From contig MU006237.1 in assembly GCA_010093685.1 (NCBI GenBank), positions 310,001 to 374,000 of the forward strand: a stretch of 64,000 nucleotides of DNA, in the 5' to 3' direction. Made by a program: the position numbers and the translations under genes. The DNA comes from Ophiobolus disseminans (Eukaryota > Ascomycota > Dothideomycetes > Pleosporales > Phaeosphaeriaceae). Below the pieces are notes generated by a model. The model saw nothing but the letters and a program-made list of their open reading frames with translations, was not told the DNA's origin and ran no database searches. Shown piece by piece: positions 31,196 to 43,541 of the stretch (positions are counted from its first letter, which is position 1; each line of letters opens with the position of its first letter).

Positions 31196-34100
31196 TCAAG
31201 CTCGCGAACGACCACTGCGTCGAACGGAACCGGTTCCGTTTGTTGCTGGGCTGGATGAGGACGCTGCTGCGGTGCCATTGACCTTCGCCTTGGGCTTCGT
31301 CGTACTCTGGGCAGCCTTTGCTGGTGTCGTCTCCTTTACTGGCTCAGCAGCTTTGCGTTTCTGTATGGTTAAGGTAGTGTCAACCCCATTCGCTTTCTTC
31401 GCAGGTCGTCCTCTTGCAGACTTCTTCCGTGGCAATGGTTCTGGTTCTGGTTCAGGTGATGCTTCTTGCTCCGATAAATCTGATATTTGTACTTCGACCT
31501 CCGGCACGTTTGCCTTTTCTGCATCAGCCATCTCGACGTCTTCCTCTGGAGCTGGTGAAGACTTGTCGTCAGCTTCAGATGATTCGGCCTCTTCCTTCTC
31601 GGCACCGGCTCCGGTGTCTTCCTCGTCACTGGACACCTCGATATAACTCTTGTGGGCAGTGCTTTGACGATTGCTCTTGCGCTTAGGCTCGCTCGTCGGA
31701 GCAGCACCACCTTCGAGGTCGCTTTCATCGTCAGCGTTGGTCCTTCGCTTCTTTTTGGGTGTCTTTGCGGGCCGCTCAGACTTGATCTTCTTCTCCTTGA
31801 CAGGCCTGTCGCTCTTTGCTTTCTTGCGGGGCTTCTCGACGCCATCGGTTGCCTTCCGCTTCTTATCACGGATCGCTTTTCGTACGAGTGGGTCGAGTTC
31901 ATCAACTAGGTCTTCACTGATCCACGTCTTCTTGGCAATCTCTTGTGCTCGCTCGTGGCTCTCCAGTGGTCGGAAGATCCCGGACGGCAGCTTCATCTTG
32001 CCAGGCCACGATTGCATGGTCCAGCTGTTTTGCTCTTCCCACGCACGAATAAGTGCTTGCGCAAGATCGGACAGAATGTATAGGTTTTCGTCAGCCTGAC
32101 GTGATGGTTCGATGCCATCCGCGACGCCCTTGACACGTTGAGCAACGTGGAAGATCAGAGAGAGGTTGTCCTCAGTGGCAACACATTTAAGGTAGTAAAG
32201 AATATACTCAGACATGAGCTTCAGCACTTCATCGTCCTTATCAAAATCGGGATGATGTGCGAGTAAGCTAAGAAGCCTCGCAAATACGTTCTCCAGAATG
32301 GTCTCCTTTCGAGCTGCGAAGGCGGCACGTCGCGACCGAATCCATGTCATTGTGCTGTTCTTGATGCTCCTGTCCGGTTCATGTGCTAGGAAAAAGAGTA
32401 TCGTATAAAATCGAGGCGGAAGTCGACCTTGGCCCAGATACTTCATCAGTTTTCCAGAAAAGCCTTTCCGAACCTGCGCGCAAGGATCATGCGTAACGAG
32501 GGCTAGCTGGGCAAAGGCGGCAGGTGTGAGGAAAGCGTCCAGGCGCTTGCTGCAAGAAAGTTTCAGGAGAGAGTTTGCTGCCGCTAATCGCTGACGTGTC
32601 TTGTGCGCTGCGGGGGTGTTGTCGTCGTCTGATCCTTCGCCACTGTTTTTTACGAGCCGATTGAGAAGAGCATACGTGTCTTCCGCCGCTTCGTCGAAGC
32701 TCGACTCGCTAGGAAGGGAGCGAAGCCGATTGACGAGGATCTTGATCGCCCAGGTACGGCCTTGGATATCCTCATCTGGAATATCCACCCACTCTGCCTC
32801 ACTTTCAGTGGCCGTAGGATGCGGCTCCTGCAGTACTTTTCTAATGGCAACCTCGACAATAGTGTCCATATCATCTTCACACTCCGAAGGGGCCAACAGA
32901 ACGAGCTGACTTAGTGCTGCAAGTTTAGTCAACCAATGGTCACCGCCATACTGAAAGCCCTTGATGCTCTTCGTAAGGATCTCCTTCAAGTGCATCTCCT
33001 TCTTGTCATCGCTGTTCGTGATAATCGTGATTGCATGTTTCGCGGCCTGCGGAGGTGAGCCATATAGCGCGAAATTGAGAAACCCTTGGACGAGCTTCCT
33101 ACTATCTTTCGCATTCATTGGTATGTCTGTAGGGAATTTCTTCGCAAATGCAGCGCATGCTTTGAGATCGTCCACAGCACCTGGTGGGTTTGGCGTCTTT
33201 GCAGTGGGCGCTTCGTTCTCGAGAGTCTTGCACAAGTCCTTGACGTGGGTAGAAAAGACTTTGGGGTGTTTCGTGGAAATTTCCTTCAGCAGCTCATGTG
33301 CGGTAGCACCCAAGCCCTTATCGTCCGTCCTGGTGAACTCGATGATGGCAGGAACATGACTTTTGTTATAACACAGGAGGCTAACTCGGTAGAGGAGTGG
33401 TGTAAGCGTCTCCAACACTGGCATGCCGGGACCGTCTTCGATGCGCTTTCGAAACTCTTTGATCGATCGGAAGACCCTCCTATAGTCGCTCGCTGGGTCC
33501 ATACAGAATCGCATTAGAGTATACGCACGGCGGTCATGAGCTTTCGCGAATTTCCACAGGTCGTCGACAACGCGCGAGGAATCCGGAAGTGTTCGTGAGT
33601 AGTAGTTGATGAATCCCTCAAGCTTCTTTTTCGTTTCTTTCTCATCCTTGTCCATCACACCGCCATTGTACTCTTCGCAAAGCTTGAGAAGGTGTTCCAT
33701 GTAGGTGGCGCCGGGCCCCTGGTTGCCCTGCTTTGCGAAGAACACCTTCTTTGCCTTTTCTTCGAGGCTGTTTACCAACACCAACTGCCGCTCGGCTCGA
33801 AGCTTGTCCAAGTCTGACTCGGTGTAGCCTTGTTCGGCAGTTGCTTGGCTATCCCTAACAATCTGGGAATTCGCTGTTCCAGCTGGTTTTGGTTTCATCG
33901 GTGGATAACTGAGCGATAGTAACGACTCGTATAGGGCCAGATCAACCTGAACGTTGATCTCCGGGTCATTGACATAACATGCTTCCAGTATCTTGGAGGG
34001 TATCAGGCCAAGCAGGTTCTTGATGTTCTCATCCCCTTCAGCAATGGCACCCGAGGCTACACCCCATAGTCTGGCCAGGAGCCGCATGCTCTCGGAGTGG

Positions 34101-35758
34101 ATTACGCTCCTCTTGTCTTTCACTCGGTCGGCAAGATTCGACAAGATCGAACCCGGTTCCGACATGCTGCCATTGCTACCCAGTTTGCGAATGACATCGT
34201 TGAACTCGAAATGCTCGACTGCTTTGACCGCAGCAAGGCGCACTTTTTCGTCGCTATCGATCAAGCATTCCGCGAACGACTTGAGAAGCTTTTGCTCCTC
34301 TTCTGGGTCGAGGCCAATGCCACCAGCCGACGTCATCAATATCCGACCAACACCAGTGGTCCATGAGGCGCGGATGATGGGCGACTTATCGTTCTTGCGT
34401 TGGAGGAAAGCATGATATGCGACAGGGTACTGGGTGGGAAACGAATTGATGGAGGCGGGTGTAGTGAGGAAGTCGAAGGGTCGCGCAGACTCTGTGCGCG
34501 CCAGGCCTTGCGAAGGGTATGCTGCTGGATCCAGTTCGGGCAGTGGTGGAGGCCCAGCTGCACCAATACCTGATATCATGTCACCGAATGTTTCGGTCGC
34601 CAGTTGTCGAAGCTGCACATTCTCGGTCGCCAGCTCGTCCTGCAGATGGGGTATGATCTCCTGCAGCACTCCCGGGCAACACTTCCATAGCTCCCGTAGA
34701 AGTCTATGCGCCTTGTTTGCCTCGTTGATGTCATCGTCGGACGGGCCCCGGGCAGTGTCATCGTCCGGGTCTTCGCTACCCGCTCGGTTTCGCTTGAAGG
34801 AGCCGCCTGAGTTTGTAAAGTCGACAATCACCGAGCTGAAGTAGTTGCCGATAAGACGAGCCATCTTTTCAGGATATGCATTACACACGTTCTTGGCCAT
34901 GTTATAGGCAGGCGGTGCCTCCTTGCGACGGAGCGTTGACTGCTTGGCATCCAGCTGTGCACCCTTCTTGCCTTTTGTGGAGCTACCGAGCGTGATGGGG
35001 TCGGCCCAGAGGAACTGCGCGACTACAACGTCGACCACATCGTGCGTGACTGCGGGTGCTTCGTCGATGACGGTGGACAGGACCTCGGTCATGTTGTGCT
35101 CGACATTCTTGCTCAGCTCCTCGCCATTCTCGGACTTGGACGGGCCCGATAGGACGTCGAAGCACGTGGTGAACAGCGCAGAAGTCAGCTGGTCGCAGCC
35201 GGGAATCTCGTTGATCAGCAGGATGCTCTTCCACTCGGCCAGCGACCGTAGAATATACAGGTGCTGGCTGTTGTAGGGGTGCGAGGGGTCGGCAAGGAGG
35301 GGCAGCATCTTGAGGATGATGACGGTGAAGATTTCCTATGTGGCATGTCAGCCATATCTCAATATCCTAAAATCACCATGTCTCACCTTTAGCTTGGATC
35401 CAGGATAGGGCGCATCGGGGGCGAACAGCTTGAGCATGTCGACGATGCAGCAGACTGTCCAGGCGCGCACGCCATTGTCCTTATGTTGCAGCAGGCTCTG
35501 GTGTGCCAAGTCTTGCGCGACGGGCAGGAGCGTCTCGCGGTGTGCTTCCTCCTGGTCTATCGTCTGCAGCTCATCCCGCAGCACCTTCAGTCGCGTCAAG
35601 AGGTCGCCCACGCTGACTTGCTTGCCCGGCCGTCCGACCAGCGGCTGCTTGAACCTCAGCTTCTTGAGGCCATCCTCTGCTTCCACTTCCATCTCTTGCT
35701 CCTCCTCGTCGACTACCTCGGGCGCGGCGGCCGCGCTCCGCCGACTACGAGGCGCCAT
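31196..35758 (-). CDS. PDS5: Sister chromatid cohesion protein Pds5 (2 exons)
   Basis: Exon 1 (35387-35758, 124 codons) and exon 2 (31196-35335) are joined by a 51-nt phase-0 intron (GTGAGA...CATAG), giving 1503 residues. Exon 1 carries the conserved Pds5 start (LRFKQPLVG, LLTRLKVLRDELQTIDQE). The long exon 2 is a HEAT-repeat array with typical Pds5 blocks, e.g. AKAHDRRAYTLMRFCMDP followed by SDYRRVFRSIKEFRKRI. The C-terminal ~200 residues are Lys/Glu/Ser-rich and disordered, with KKSARGRPAKK (AT-hook-like) and a final SGRSRA. Pds5 binds the cohesin Scc1 subunit and regulates cohesion establishment and Wapl-dependent release in the nucleus. It is transcribed divergently from TTI1. Confidence 0.95.
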
Positions 35759-36209
35759 GGCGCGTGGGTGCGCGTCCGAATGCACGTGGGATTGATGCGC
35801 TGATAGTGTCGCGAGGCCCTATTAGGCGCGTGAGGGGGCACGTGACGGGTATATGTCGCGGTCGGGGTGGGCTGCGTCGCGGTGTTGAAGATCATGCGGG
35901 CAGGCGTCGAGGTTCAAGTAACGCGCTAGCAACTTGTCCAACGCGACTTCCATGGCCTGTGCTTGCGACTATCTCATCGCTCTTCTCGTCCAATCGCTTC
36001 CCTTTCACTCGAAGCTTGTGCGTCTACTAGCCTACCTCCGATAATAAACATCAAGCATGACAAGACATTCCCGATCCTTGTCAGCGTTCTTCACCTCGTG
36101 CAACTAGCACCTTTTCATTCACCGCGCTGGCCATTCGCCATCCCAAAAGGGCAACCTCATCCAGCAAGTCGCATAGTGCGTCATCCAACCAGTAACTTCC
36201 AACAAGGGA
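35759..36209. promoter_or_regulatory. Divergent promoter region between PDS5 and TTI1
   Basis: 451 bp separate the two start codons. It is pyrimidine-rich toward TTI1 (tcatcgctcttctcgtccaa) and has no TATA. Both genes encode HEAT-repeat proteins acting in chromosome maintenance. Confidence 0.5.
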
Positions 36210-39200
36210 ATGGAGAGACAACAGATATTCCAACGGGTGTGTGTCATTTTCAGCGTCTCTGCAATAGCTCACATCAAGCGTAGTTGAAAGCACCCTGCAT
36301 CCGAGTCCTACAAGTCACAGCGACTTTAGCCCAACAACCAGAGTCCAGGAAGGAACTGGTTGCTGCTCTCACAGGCCTCTTAGATGCGCTCCAGTCTATC
36401 GCCGCCAAACCAGGCCACCTTGACCCAAAGCTCGCCGAATATGCCTTTGTTCCCATCTCTCAAGTGCTGAGGCTCTCTCGACAAGTCCCAGTTCGTGCAC
36501 TCGAGATATGTCTGGAATGTATCTCGCTACTCCTCCGTGCAGGATGGGGCGGAGGCCTTGAATTTGCCTTGTCGGGACAGCTGCTCATTCTGTTCACCTT
36601 CTTGTCAAAGCCTGGGTCTGCTGCGAATGGCATCGCTACTACGTCGGAGGAACTTCAATCGCTTGCACTCAAGTGCATGGCTGAGCTCCTGGTAGAAGCA
36701 TCGCGTACGACGCAAGGAAAAGATGCCATGACTGCAACATCCAATGTCCCGACTTTGGGGGAAGCTGTCCTTGTTATGCTCGACAGCCTTACCGACAGCA
36801 AGTCGAACAACATAAGATTGCAGGCCATTGCTGCACTCAAGGCTCTGATATCAGCAATAGCCGACGACGATGCCCTAGCTAGCTTCCTACCGAAGATGGT
36901 CTCTTCACTTACCAAGATCCTCACCCCGACTAGCAGCAATCGACCGAGTTTCCGCGTGGTCGAACAGAGTCTAGAAGTACTGTCCTCCCTCATTTTGCGC
37001 CTTCTCGGTGATGAGAAGACCAAGAGCCTACCTCAGATGGCGAAGGTAGATGTGTCAACAAGTAGCAGCAAAGTGACACGGTCCCTATCCTGGCTTCACG
37101 CTACCGCGGCCCAAATCAGGATCGCCCTAGCCAACGTCTTCAAATTAAGAAATCATGACAAGTTGGAAGTACGGTGGGCACTTCTGCAACTTTGTCTTCA
37201 AATTGTGCAGCAGTGTCGTACCTCGCTGGCCGAGTGTACAGGGATGGCGATGGAAGTTGCGGTTAGCCTTGCTGGCCACGAAGACAGCCGGGACACAATC
37301 GAGAATGAGTTGAAGACATTGCTATTTGCGGACCCAAGATTGTCGGGTCTCTTACAAGAAAGCCTCCATGGATGGGTGGTATCGCTTCCGCGAGTGATGC
37401 AATCGAAGGATGATCACACCAGACGTCAGGTCATACATCAGATTTCAGTAACACTTCGATTGTTTGACCAGGATCCTACTATAGTCGATGAGACACTGGC
37501 TGACAGCCTCCGCGACGGTATCTCTACTGTTTTGTCCGACTCCAAGGGCTTGGAGGAAGTCGACGTGCACCAGTCGGCGAGCAACGATCAAGCCATGGTT
37601 CTGAGCTCTTCTACATCATTAGACTTTCAACCACTCAAGCTCCGCCTCAAGGGCCAGGAAAACATGATGGCAGAATTCCGGCTTTTGGTCAAAGAACTCG
37701 CTACATCAAAGTCTGCGCTCAACGTCCTGCAAGAACTCACTAGGAGGGTTGACGTTGGAAGCAAAGAAATGCGGCTTGCCAGCTTCTGGGTCTCAGTTAA
37801 CCTTCTCAGAGATATGAAGACAACAGATTCGATGTTTGATGACTTCATTGACATGGGCACACCCAATTTGCGGGAAGAGCTGCTCGACGATTTATACGCG
37901 CATTCAGTCACAATTCTCTCTCAACGAGAAGCTGGGGCAGACATGTCGTGGCACTTCTATGCGCTTGCTTTGGAGACAGTTGCTTTGCAAGCATCACGGT
38001 ACAAGACCGAGTTTCGTGCTGAGCTGAGCGAGGTCTTGTACCCTGTATTACACCACTTGGGCGACCCGAACGATGCACTGCGAAATCATGCGCTGACAAG
38101 TCTGAACATTCTGTCAATCAAATGTGGTTACAAAGATGCCGGTGAGCTTGTGGTGGCAAACGCTGATTACATCGTCAATGCCGTGGGCTTGAAACTCGCG
38201 ATCGGCGACGTTTCACCACAAGCGCCCCAGGTGCTTCTGATGATGATGCGACTCTGCGGGCCTTCCCTCCTGCCATACCTCGATGACCTTGTTGGGAGTA
38301 TTTTCGACGCATTGGAGAGATATCACGGCTACTCCAAACTTACGGAACTGTTGTTCTCAGTTCTAAAGGGTATGACCGAAGAAGGCATCAAGACTCCGCA
38401 GTTGGCAATTACTCAATCCAGCAGTGAGGTAGTATCACGCCATAAGACGGCTTTAACAATGGCAGATGTCATTGAAGCAATCAAGAAGCTGGGTGACGAT
38501 TCGCGGAGAAGAACGGAGGAAGAAGAGAATGAAATTGACGAACCATTTCCAGAAGAGCCATGGAAGAAGGACACTCCAACGACGTCTGAGTCGCAAAACA
38601 ATCCACCAGCTCAAGAACAACCGCCTACCGACACGCAAGCAGAAGACCCACCACCACCAGCTCCACGAACCTTCGACCTTCTCCTCCGCATATCCTCCCT
38701 CACACAACATTACCTCACAACAAATTCGCCCAGCCTCCGCATCTCCCTTCTCTCTCTTCTCCGCACCACCATCCCAGCACTCGCCAAGCATGAAAACTCT
38801 CTCTTGCCGCTCATCAACACGCTCTGGCCAGTGCTACTGCCCCGCCTACAAGACCCAGAAGCATATGTTGTGTCGAACGCCCTCGACATCGTGGCTCTGA
38901 TGTGCGAACATGCTGGGGACTTCATGCGGACTCGTATCGAAGCTGCATGGGACGTTTTTACAAAAGTACATCGACGCACCAAGGATCGCCAGGGCAGTAA
39001 CCGCACACTCCCATCTTCATCCCTGGCCCTCAAGACCATCGAGACGGGTATGCAGAGTCTATCCGTAGATGCGCCTTCTGGATCTACATATCGACCAGAA
39101 CTTTACGTCGACGCGCCATCTCGAATGATCTGGAACAGTCTCGTGTGCTTATTTTGTGCTATTTCTGGACATGTCACTGTCAGAGAGGAGCGCTTCGATG

Positions 39201-39415
39201 AAATGTTGCAGATTCTGGATCCGGTGCTGGAGAGGGAGGATGTGAGACGTGCACTCGAAATGTGTAATGCGGATACGGTTTGGTTGAGGCTGTATAAAAA
39301 GGGAAAGAAGGGCGAGTCGTCAGGTCATGACAACCCGATTGTGTCGGCTGGGCCATGTGCTACGGCGAGTAAAGTGCCTGTGGGGAGGTCTGGTTGGCAG
39401 TTTGTGCGAATTTGA
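36210..39415 (+). CDS. TTI1: TELO2-interacting protein 1, TTT complex subunit (2 exons)
   Basis: A nine-codon first exon (36210-36236, MERQQIFQR) is joined by a 47-nt phase-0 intron (GTGTGT...CGTAG) to exon 2 (36284-39415), giving 1052 residues. The resulting FQRLKAPCIRV matches the typical fungal Tti1 start. The body is alpha-helical HEAT repeats (LTGLLDALQSIA, ISLLLRAGWGG, HYLTTNSPSLRISLLSLLR, ALDIVALMCEHAGDF). A disordered acidic/Pro linker lies around residue 765-805. Tti1 with Tel2 and Tti2 forms the TTT complex, which with Hsp90/R2TP folds and stabilises PIKK kinases (TOR, ATM/Tel1, ATR/Mec1). The tiny first exon is easy to miss and rests on a short consensus, but the frame has a stop right before 36284, so an upstream exon is required. 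Confidence 0.9.
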
Positions 39416-39830
39416 GGTAGGAGATGAAACTATTTGAGTCTAATTGCACTGAACATGGAGTGATAAGTGACTTGGATACACCTTCTATAATTTCTTTTCT
39501 ATATATGTGTTGTAGTGACTTGCACTTCCGTACCTGTCCCACGACCAATCAACTCAGATGACACGAACCACGGCAAGTCGCGTGACGCGCTACACTAACA
39601 CGACATTTGACGTCGCCCTGCAGCAGCACAGGAAGGTAACATGCATAAAGCTACGCTAAATGATGAAAGCGGCGCCAAAAGTTCAGTTCGTGCGTTGGCA
39701 GGCGGTGACGCCTTGCTCAGGGCTGCCAAGTTGCATGGTGCTGACCGCACTCGATCAGCTACCCACCGCCTAGCAAGCAGCTATAGATCCGAGCACCTTC
39801 ACCACTAGCTGGCAGGCACCAAGTATCGCA
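39416..39830. other. Intergenic, promoter of the RING-ZZ gene
   Basis: About 415 bp. TATATATG at about 39502 probably belongs to the TTI1 3' flank. No gene recognised. Confidence 0.45.
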
Positions 39831-42800
39831 ATGGCCGAGGCCGAGCGTGCTGGCGCACCGCTGAATGATATGGAAAAGGAATTGACGTGCTCGGTAAGTT
39901 TGAGGTTCGGCTTTCGTGGTACCGTTCTTGCGGAGGTGGGGGCCGGCTGCAGCAAGGCCGCAATGCGGTCGCAACATGGGGAAGAGGATGGAAAACTCAC
40001 CCATGGATGTTTGGAGTGTAAACACTGTTGTCTATACAAGGGTCGCTCCTTCCACGACACTTGCGGGCTGGGGAAGGAAGCTGGGATGCACCTGCTAACT
40101 ATGACAACTCACCCAGATCTGCACCGACCTGCTCTACCAACCGCTCACGCTCCTCGATTGCCTGCACACCTTCTGCGGCGCATGTCTTAAGGAATGGTTC
40201 GCCTTCCAAGCCTCGACTGCGACGTCGATACACCCATACACTTGCCCGTCATGTCGAGCCTCGGTACGGACGACACAGCCGAACGCCTTCGTTACCACGC
40301 TGCTAGACAATTACGTGAAGGCGAATCCGGCAAGGGGGAAGACCGATGAAGAGAAGCAGGTGGACAGGGCAAAATATAAGTCCGGAGACAATGTTTTGCC
40401 GAAGTTGCGACGGAGGGAAGAGCGTGACGAGGACGAAGAGCGCATGCTTCAGGAGGCGCAGGCGCTGAGTCTGCGCGAGGTGGGCATACCGAGTGGCAGC
40501 AATAATACCCTCGAACTGCCAAGCGAGCGCAGAAGGCGCGAGAGAAGTCGCGACAGAAGTAGAGAGTCCCGAAGGAGTCGAGACGATAGGCGGTCACGAA
40601 GCCGCCACTCCCCAGGAGCCTCGCCAACTCGAGCAGTCATTCCGCCACGTGCAATTGAGCACCAGTCCAGTCTACGCTCACTACTCAGCTCATCTGAGAT
40701 TGACTCTGCCGACGTGGATGAGGATCTCGTGCGCGAGGTGCTCGAAGACCTGGTGTCGGAAGGTGTCGATTTGAGCCAAATCGGCCCTTCGCAGGAAGAG
40801 GAGATTACTGAGCGAATAGCTGAGGCCGTGCGGAGACGACAAGCAGACAGGCGGCAGCAAGAGCGTAGGGAGAGAAGAGAGCGCCTAGCACGAGAAGGCT
40901 TGGCAAGTTCGTCTGCTACTTCTCTACCCCAGCCGATGCGCAGCCCACTTGTGCGAGAGGAGGAGGCCGCACGAAGGAGAGCACACGGACGATCAGAGAG
41001 TGGGACTTCAACACCCCAATCCGCTACTGGCCCACCGATATCGCGCCCCGGACTCATCGAAGCCGCAAATCGATACCGTGGCAGTCGCGCGCAACACGAG
41101 CGTTCATCTAGCCAAGGAAGCTCGCGGTCAGCTAGGAGATTACAGCGCCCTCCTGCACTTTCTGTATCTTCCGCCAGACAATCGACTGTTGAAGCTGAAC
41201 GCTCATCGACTTCGGACAGGCCTGCGCCGCAGCGTCGTCAGTCTGACCAAGGGCAACGGTCAGGTGTCGAGGCTAGACAGCAGTTCAGAAATAGTCTGCA
41301 AACTGCAATATCCCCAAACATCAGCTCGCCACGCGGACTGGGTTTCAATATCCCTACCAGCGACAGTCCAACCAGCTCTGTGGCAATCGTTGGACCTCCA
41401 GCACAGTCGCCGTCCACCTCAACGCCTGCTGTCACACCTTTCCAACCGCCGGGTTCCCGACGCACAACAGACCCCGCAAATACCAGAAAGCGTCGATCTT
41501 CAAATCATGGCACTCCTCCTATGGGCTCTGCGCCCGACTTTCCACGATCTACCACCGATCCAGTCGCAAATGAGTCGCGGTCACGGCCGGCGTCGGAGAC
41601 TCAAGCAGTGGTTCCGACAGTGTACACCGAGCCGCAGATCTCTTGCAAACATTGCGGCAAGGGACACATCGAACATGAGCTCCACTACCACTGCTCGAAG
41701 TGCGACGATGGAGCATTTGATCTCTGTCATCGATGTTATCATGCCGGCAAAGGATGCAAGCATTGGTATGGCTTTGGATGGACGGCTTGGGCAAGGTACG
41801 AGCGAGATCGTCCTGAAGGTGGGTATCCGGCTGGTCACGAAGAACCTCACATCCTCACCGGACACCGCTATCGCATACCATCGACACCTCTTACCGAGTC
41901 TGCTACCCCGCCACATGTCCTTATGAGCGAAGACGATCCCAAGCATAGGCTTGAGGAGGGTGTCTTTTGCGATAGCTGCAAAGCATTTGCGAACGCCTGT
42001 TATTGGAAATGCGACTATTGCAATGAAGGCGATTGGGGCTACTGCAATGATTGCGTAAACCAGGGGAAACATTGCTCACATCCGTTACTACCTGTGGCAC
42101 ACCAAGCAAGGAAAAGAGATTCGATGGACAAGAGCAGTATAATAACTACACCATCTACTCCACGACAGGACACTAGGCTCGTCCCACCCGAAGCAGACAC
42201 CACAAGTGCCACGCCTCCCCTCACACCCAAGGCAGCCTCATTCAGTCGGGGTCCCGACCACGTCACCATGGCAAACCTCCTCTTCCGCCCGCTCAACTTC
42301 ACAACCCTCTGCAACGTCTGCAGATACTCCATCCCACCCACCAACACGCGCTACCACTGCCTCAAGTGCAACGCAGGCGACTACGACATCTGCATGGCGT
42401 GCTACCACAAACTCAACGTCTCGAACCGCGTCACCAAAGAAGACGGCCTCAACGGCTGGCGCAAGTGCCTCCGCGGCCACAGAATCGTCGTCGTCGGCTT
42501 CGAAGACCGCGACGGCGGGCAACGCCGCATCGTCGTTCGCGACCTCGTCGGCGGCTTTACACTCAAAGAAGACACCACCAGCGACGACCCAAATTCGGGT
42601 GCTAGATCGCCTACCACAGGTATCCCCATGCGCGAATGGAAGTGGCGCGACTACGACGGCAATGAACATAATTACCGCACACCGTCCGGTGCGGCCATTC
42701 CCGCACAAAGGTTCCCGCCTGATGGGGGCGTTGGGCTGAGGCTGAAGGCTAGGTGGAATTATTGGCCGGATGAGGGGGTCAAGGATGAATTGGCTTTCCC

Positions 42801-42909
42801 GAGACATGCGGAGATAAGAGAGGGCACGAACATTAATGGTGATTGGTATTGGGGTGTTTATTGTGGGCGCACGGGGTTGTTGCCTGCGGGTTATGTGGCG
42901 GTTGTTTGA
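39831..42909 (+). CDS. RING finger - three ZZ zinc fingers - SH3-like protein, probable E3 ubiquitin ligase (2 exons)
   Basis: Exons 39831-39893 and 40117-42909 are joined by a 223-nt phase-0 intron (GTAAGT...CCCAG); 951 residues. The intron interrupts the RING. RING ligands C20, C23, C36, H38, C41, C44, C64 and C67 give the C3HC4 pattern (DCLHTFCGACL, YTCPSC). Residues about 150-500 are Arg/Ser/Glu-rich and disordered, with a helical RRRQADRRQQERRERRERL. ZZ-type fingers lie near residues 529-575 (CKHCGKGH...CSKC), 635-680 (CDSCKAFANACYWKCDYC) and 750-795 (CNVCRYSIPP...CLKC). The last ~60 residues resemble an SH3 domain (LKARWNYWPDEGVKDELAFP...GLLPAGYV). RING proteins transfer ubiquitin; ZZ fingers often read N-terminal peptides or histone tails. 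The substrate is unknown. Confidence 0.85.
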
Positions 42910-43541
42910 GTGAAAGTAGATTTTGGATGTGTGGATGTCTTGAGGATTGGAGGATGATAAAGGAATTAGATGATCAATGTTTCAGAATGGGATATTGGAT
43001 ATGTATCGACGCCGCCGGAGTCGGGTTTTCCTTGGTCGTGGTTTCGACACGATCGGATGAATGTTTTGGGAGCCACAGTCCATACAAGGGAAGCGCGTGC
43101 TCTTCGTCGTCATTGCCTTCTAGAGTCGTCTTTCGAGAGCTGCAGCTCCCCTAGCCTACACCTTCCGTTTTGCTACTGCCACTCCACTTTTCTCCTTCAC
43201 TCATATCATTCAACGCATACACATTAGCAGCACCACCAACCACATCACTTTCCACATGACTATCCACTGCATCCTTCAGGCTACTATCCCATAAAGCATC
43301 GATAGAAAAGCTCCAGGTTCAGACGAAAGGTGACGACATCCTCTATTTTCGCACCCGAAACCAGAGCAACGCAACGTAAACAACCAATTTCACCCACACC
43401 CACGACTATCTTATCTTCACGCGCCTCACGATGCATCTTTCCACTACATACACTCACGCCCGACCGCTTCTACATGATCATCCACAAGAACCCTGAACCC
43501 ACTCACCGCCCAATAACTCCCGCCGCGCGCCCCACGGCACG
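42910..43541. other. Intergenic, no supported gene
   Basis: About 630 bp between two same-strand genes. C/A-rich toward the downstream ATG (43190-43530), consistent with a fungal promoter and leader. Confidence 0.5.

Noticed and set aside
31196..31700. Long plus-strand frames opposite the PDS5 tail
   Set aside because: Shadows of the Lys/Glu/Ser-rich C-terminal coding sequence.
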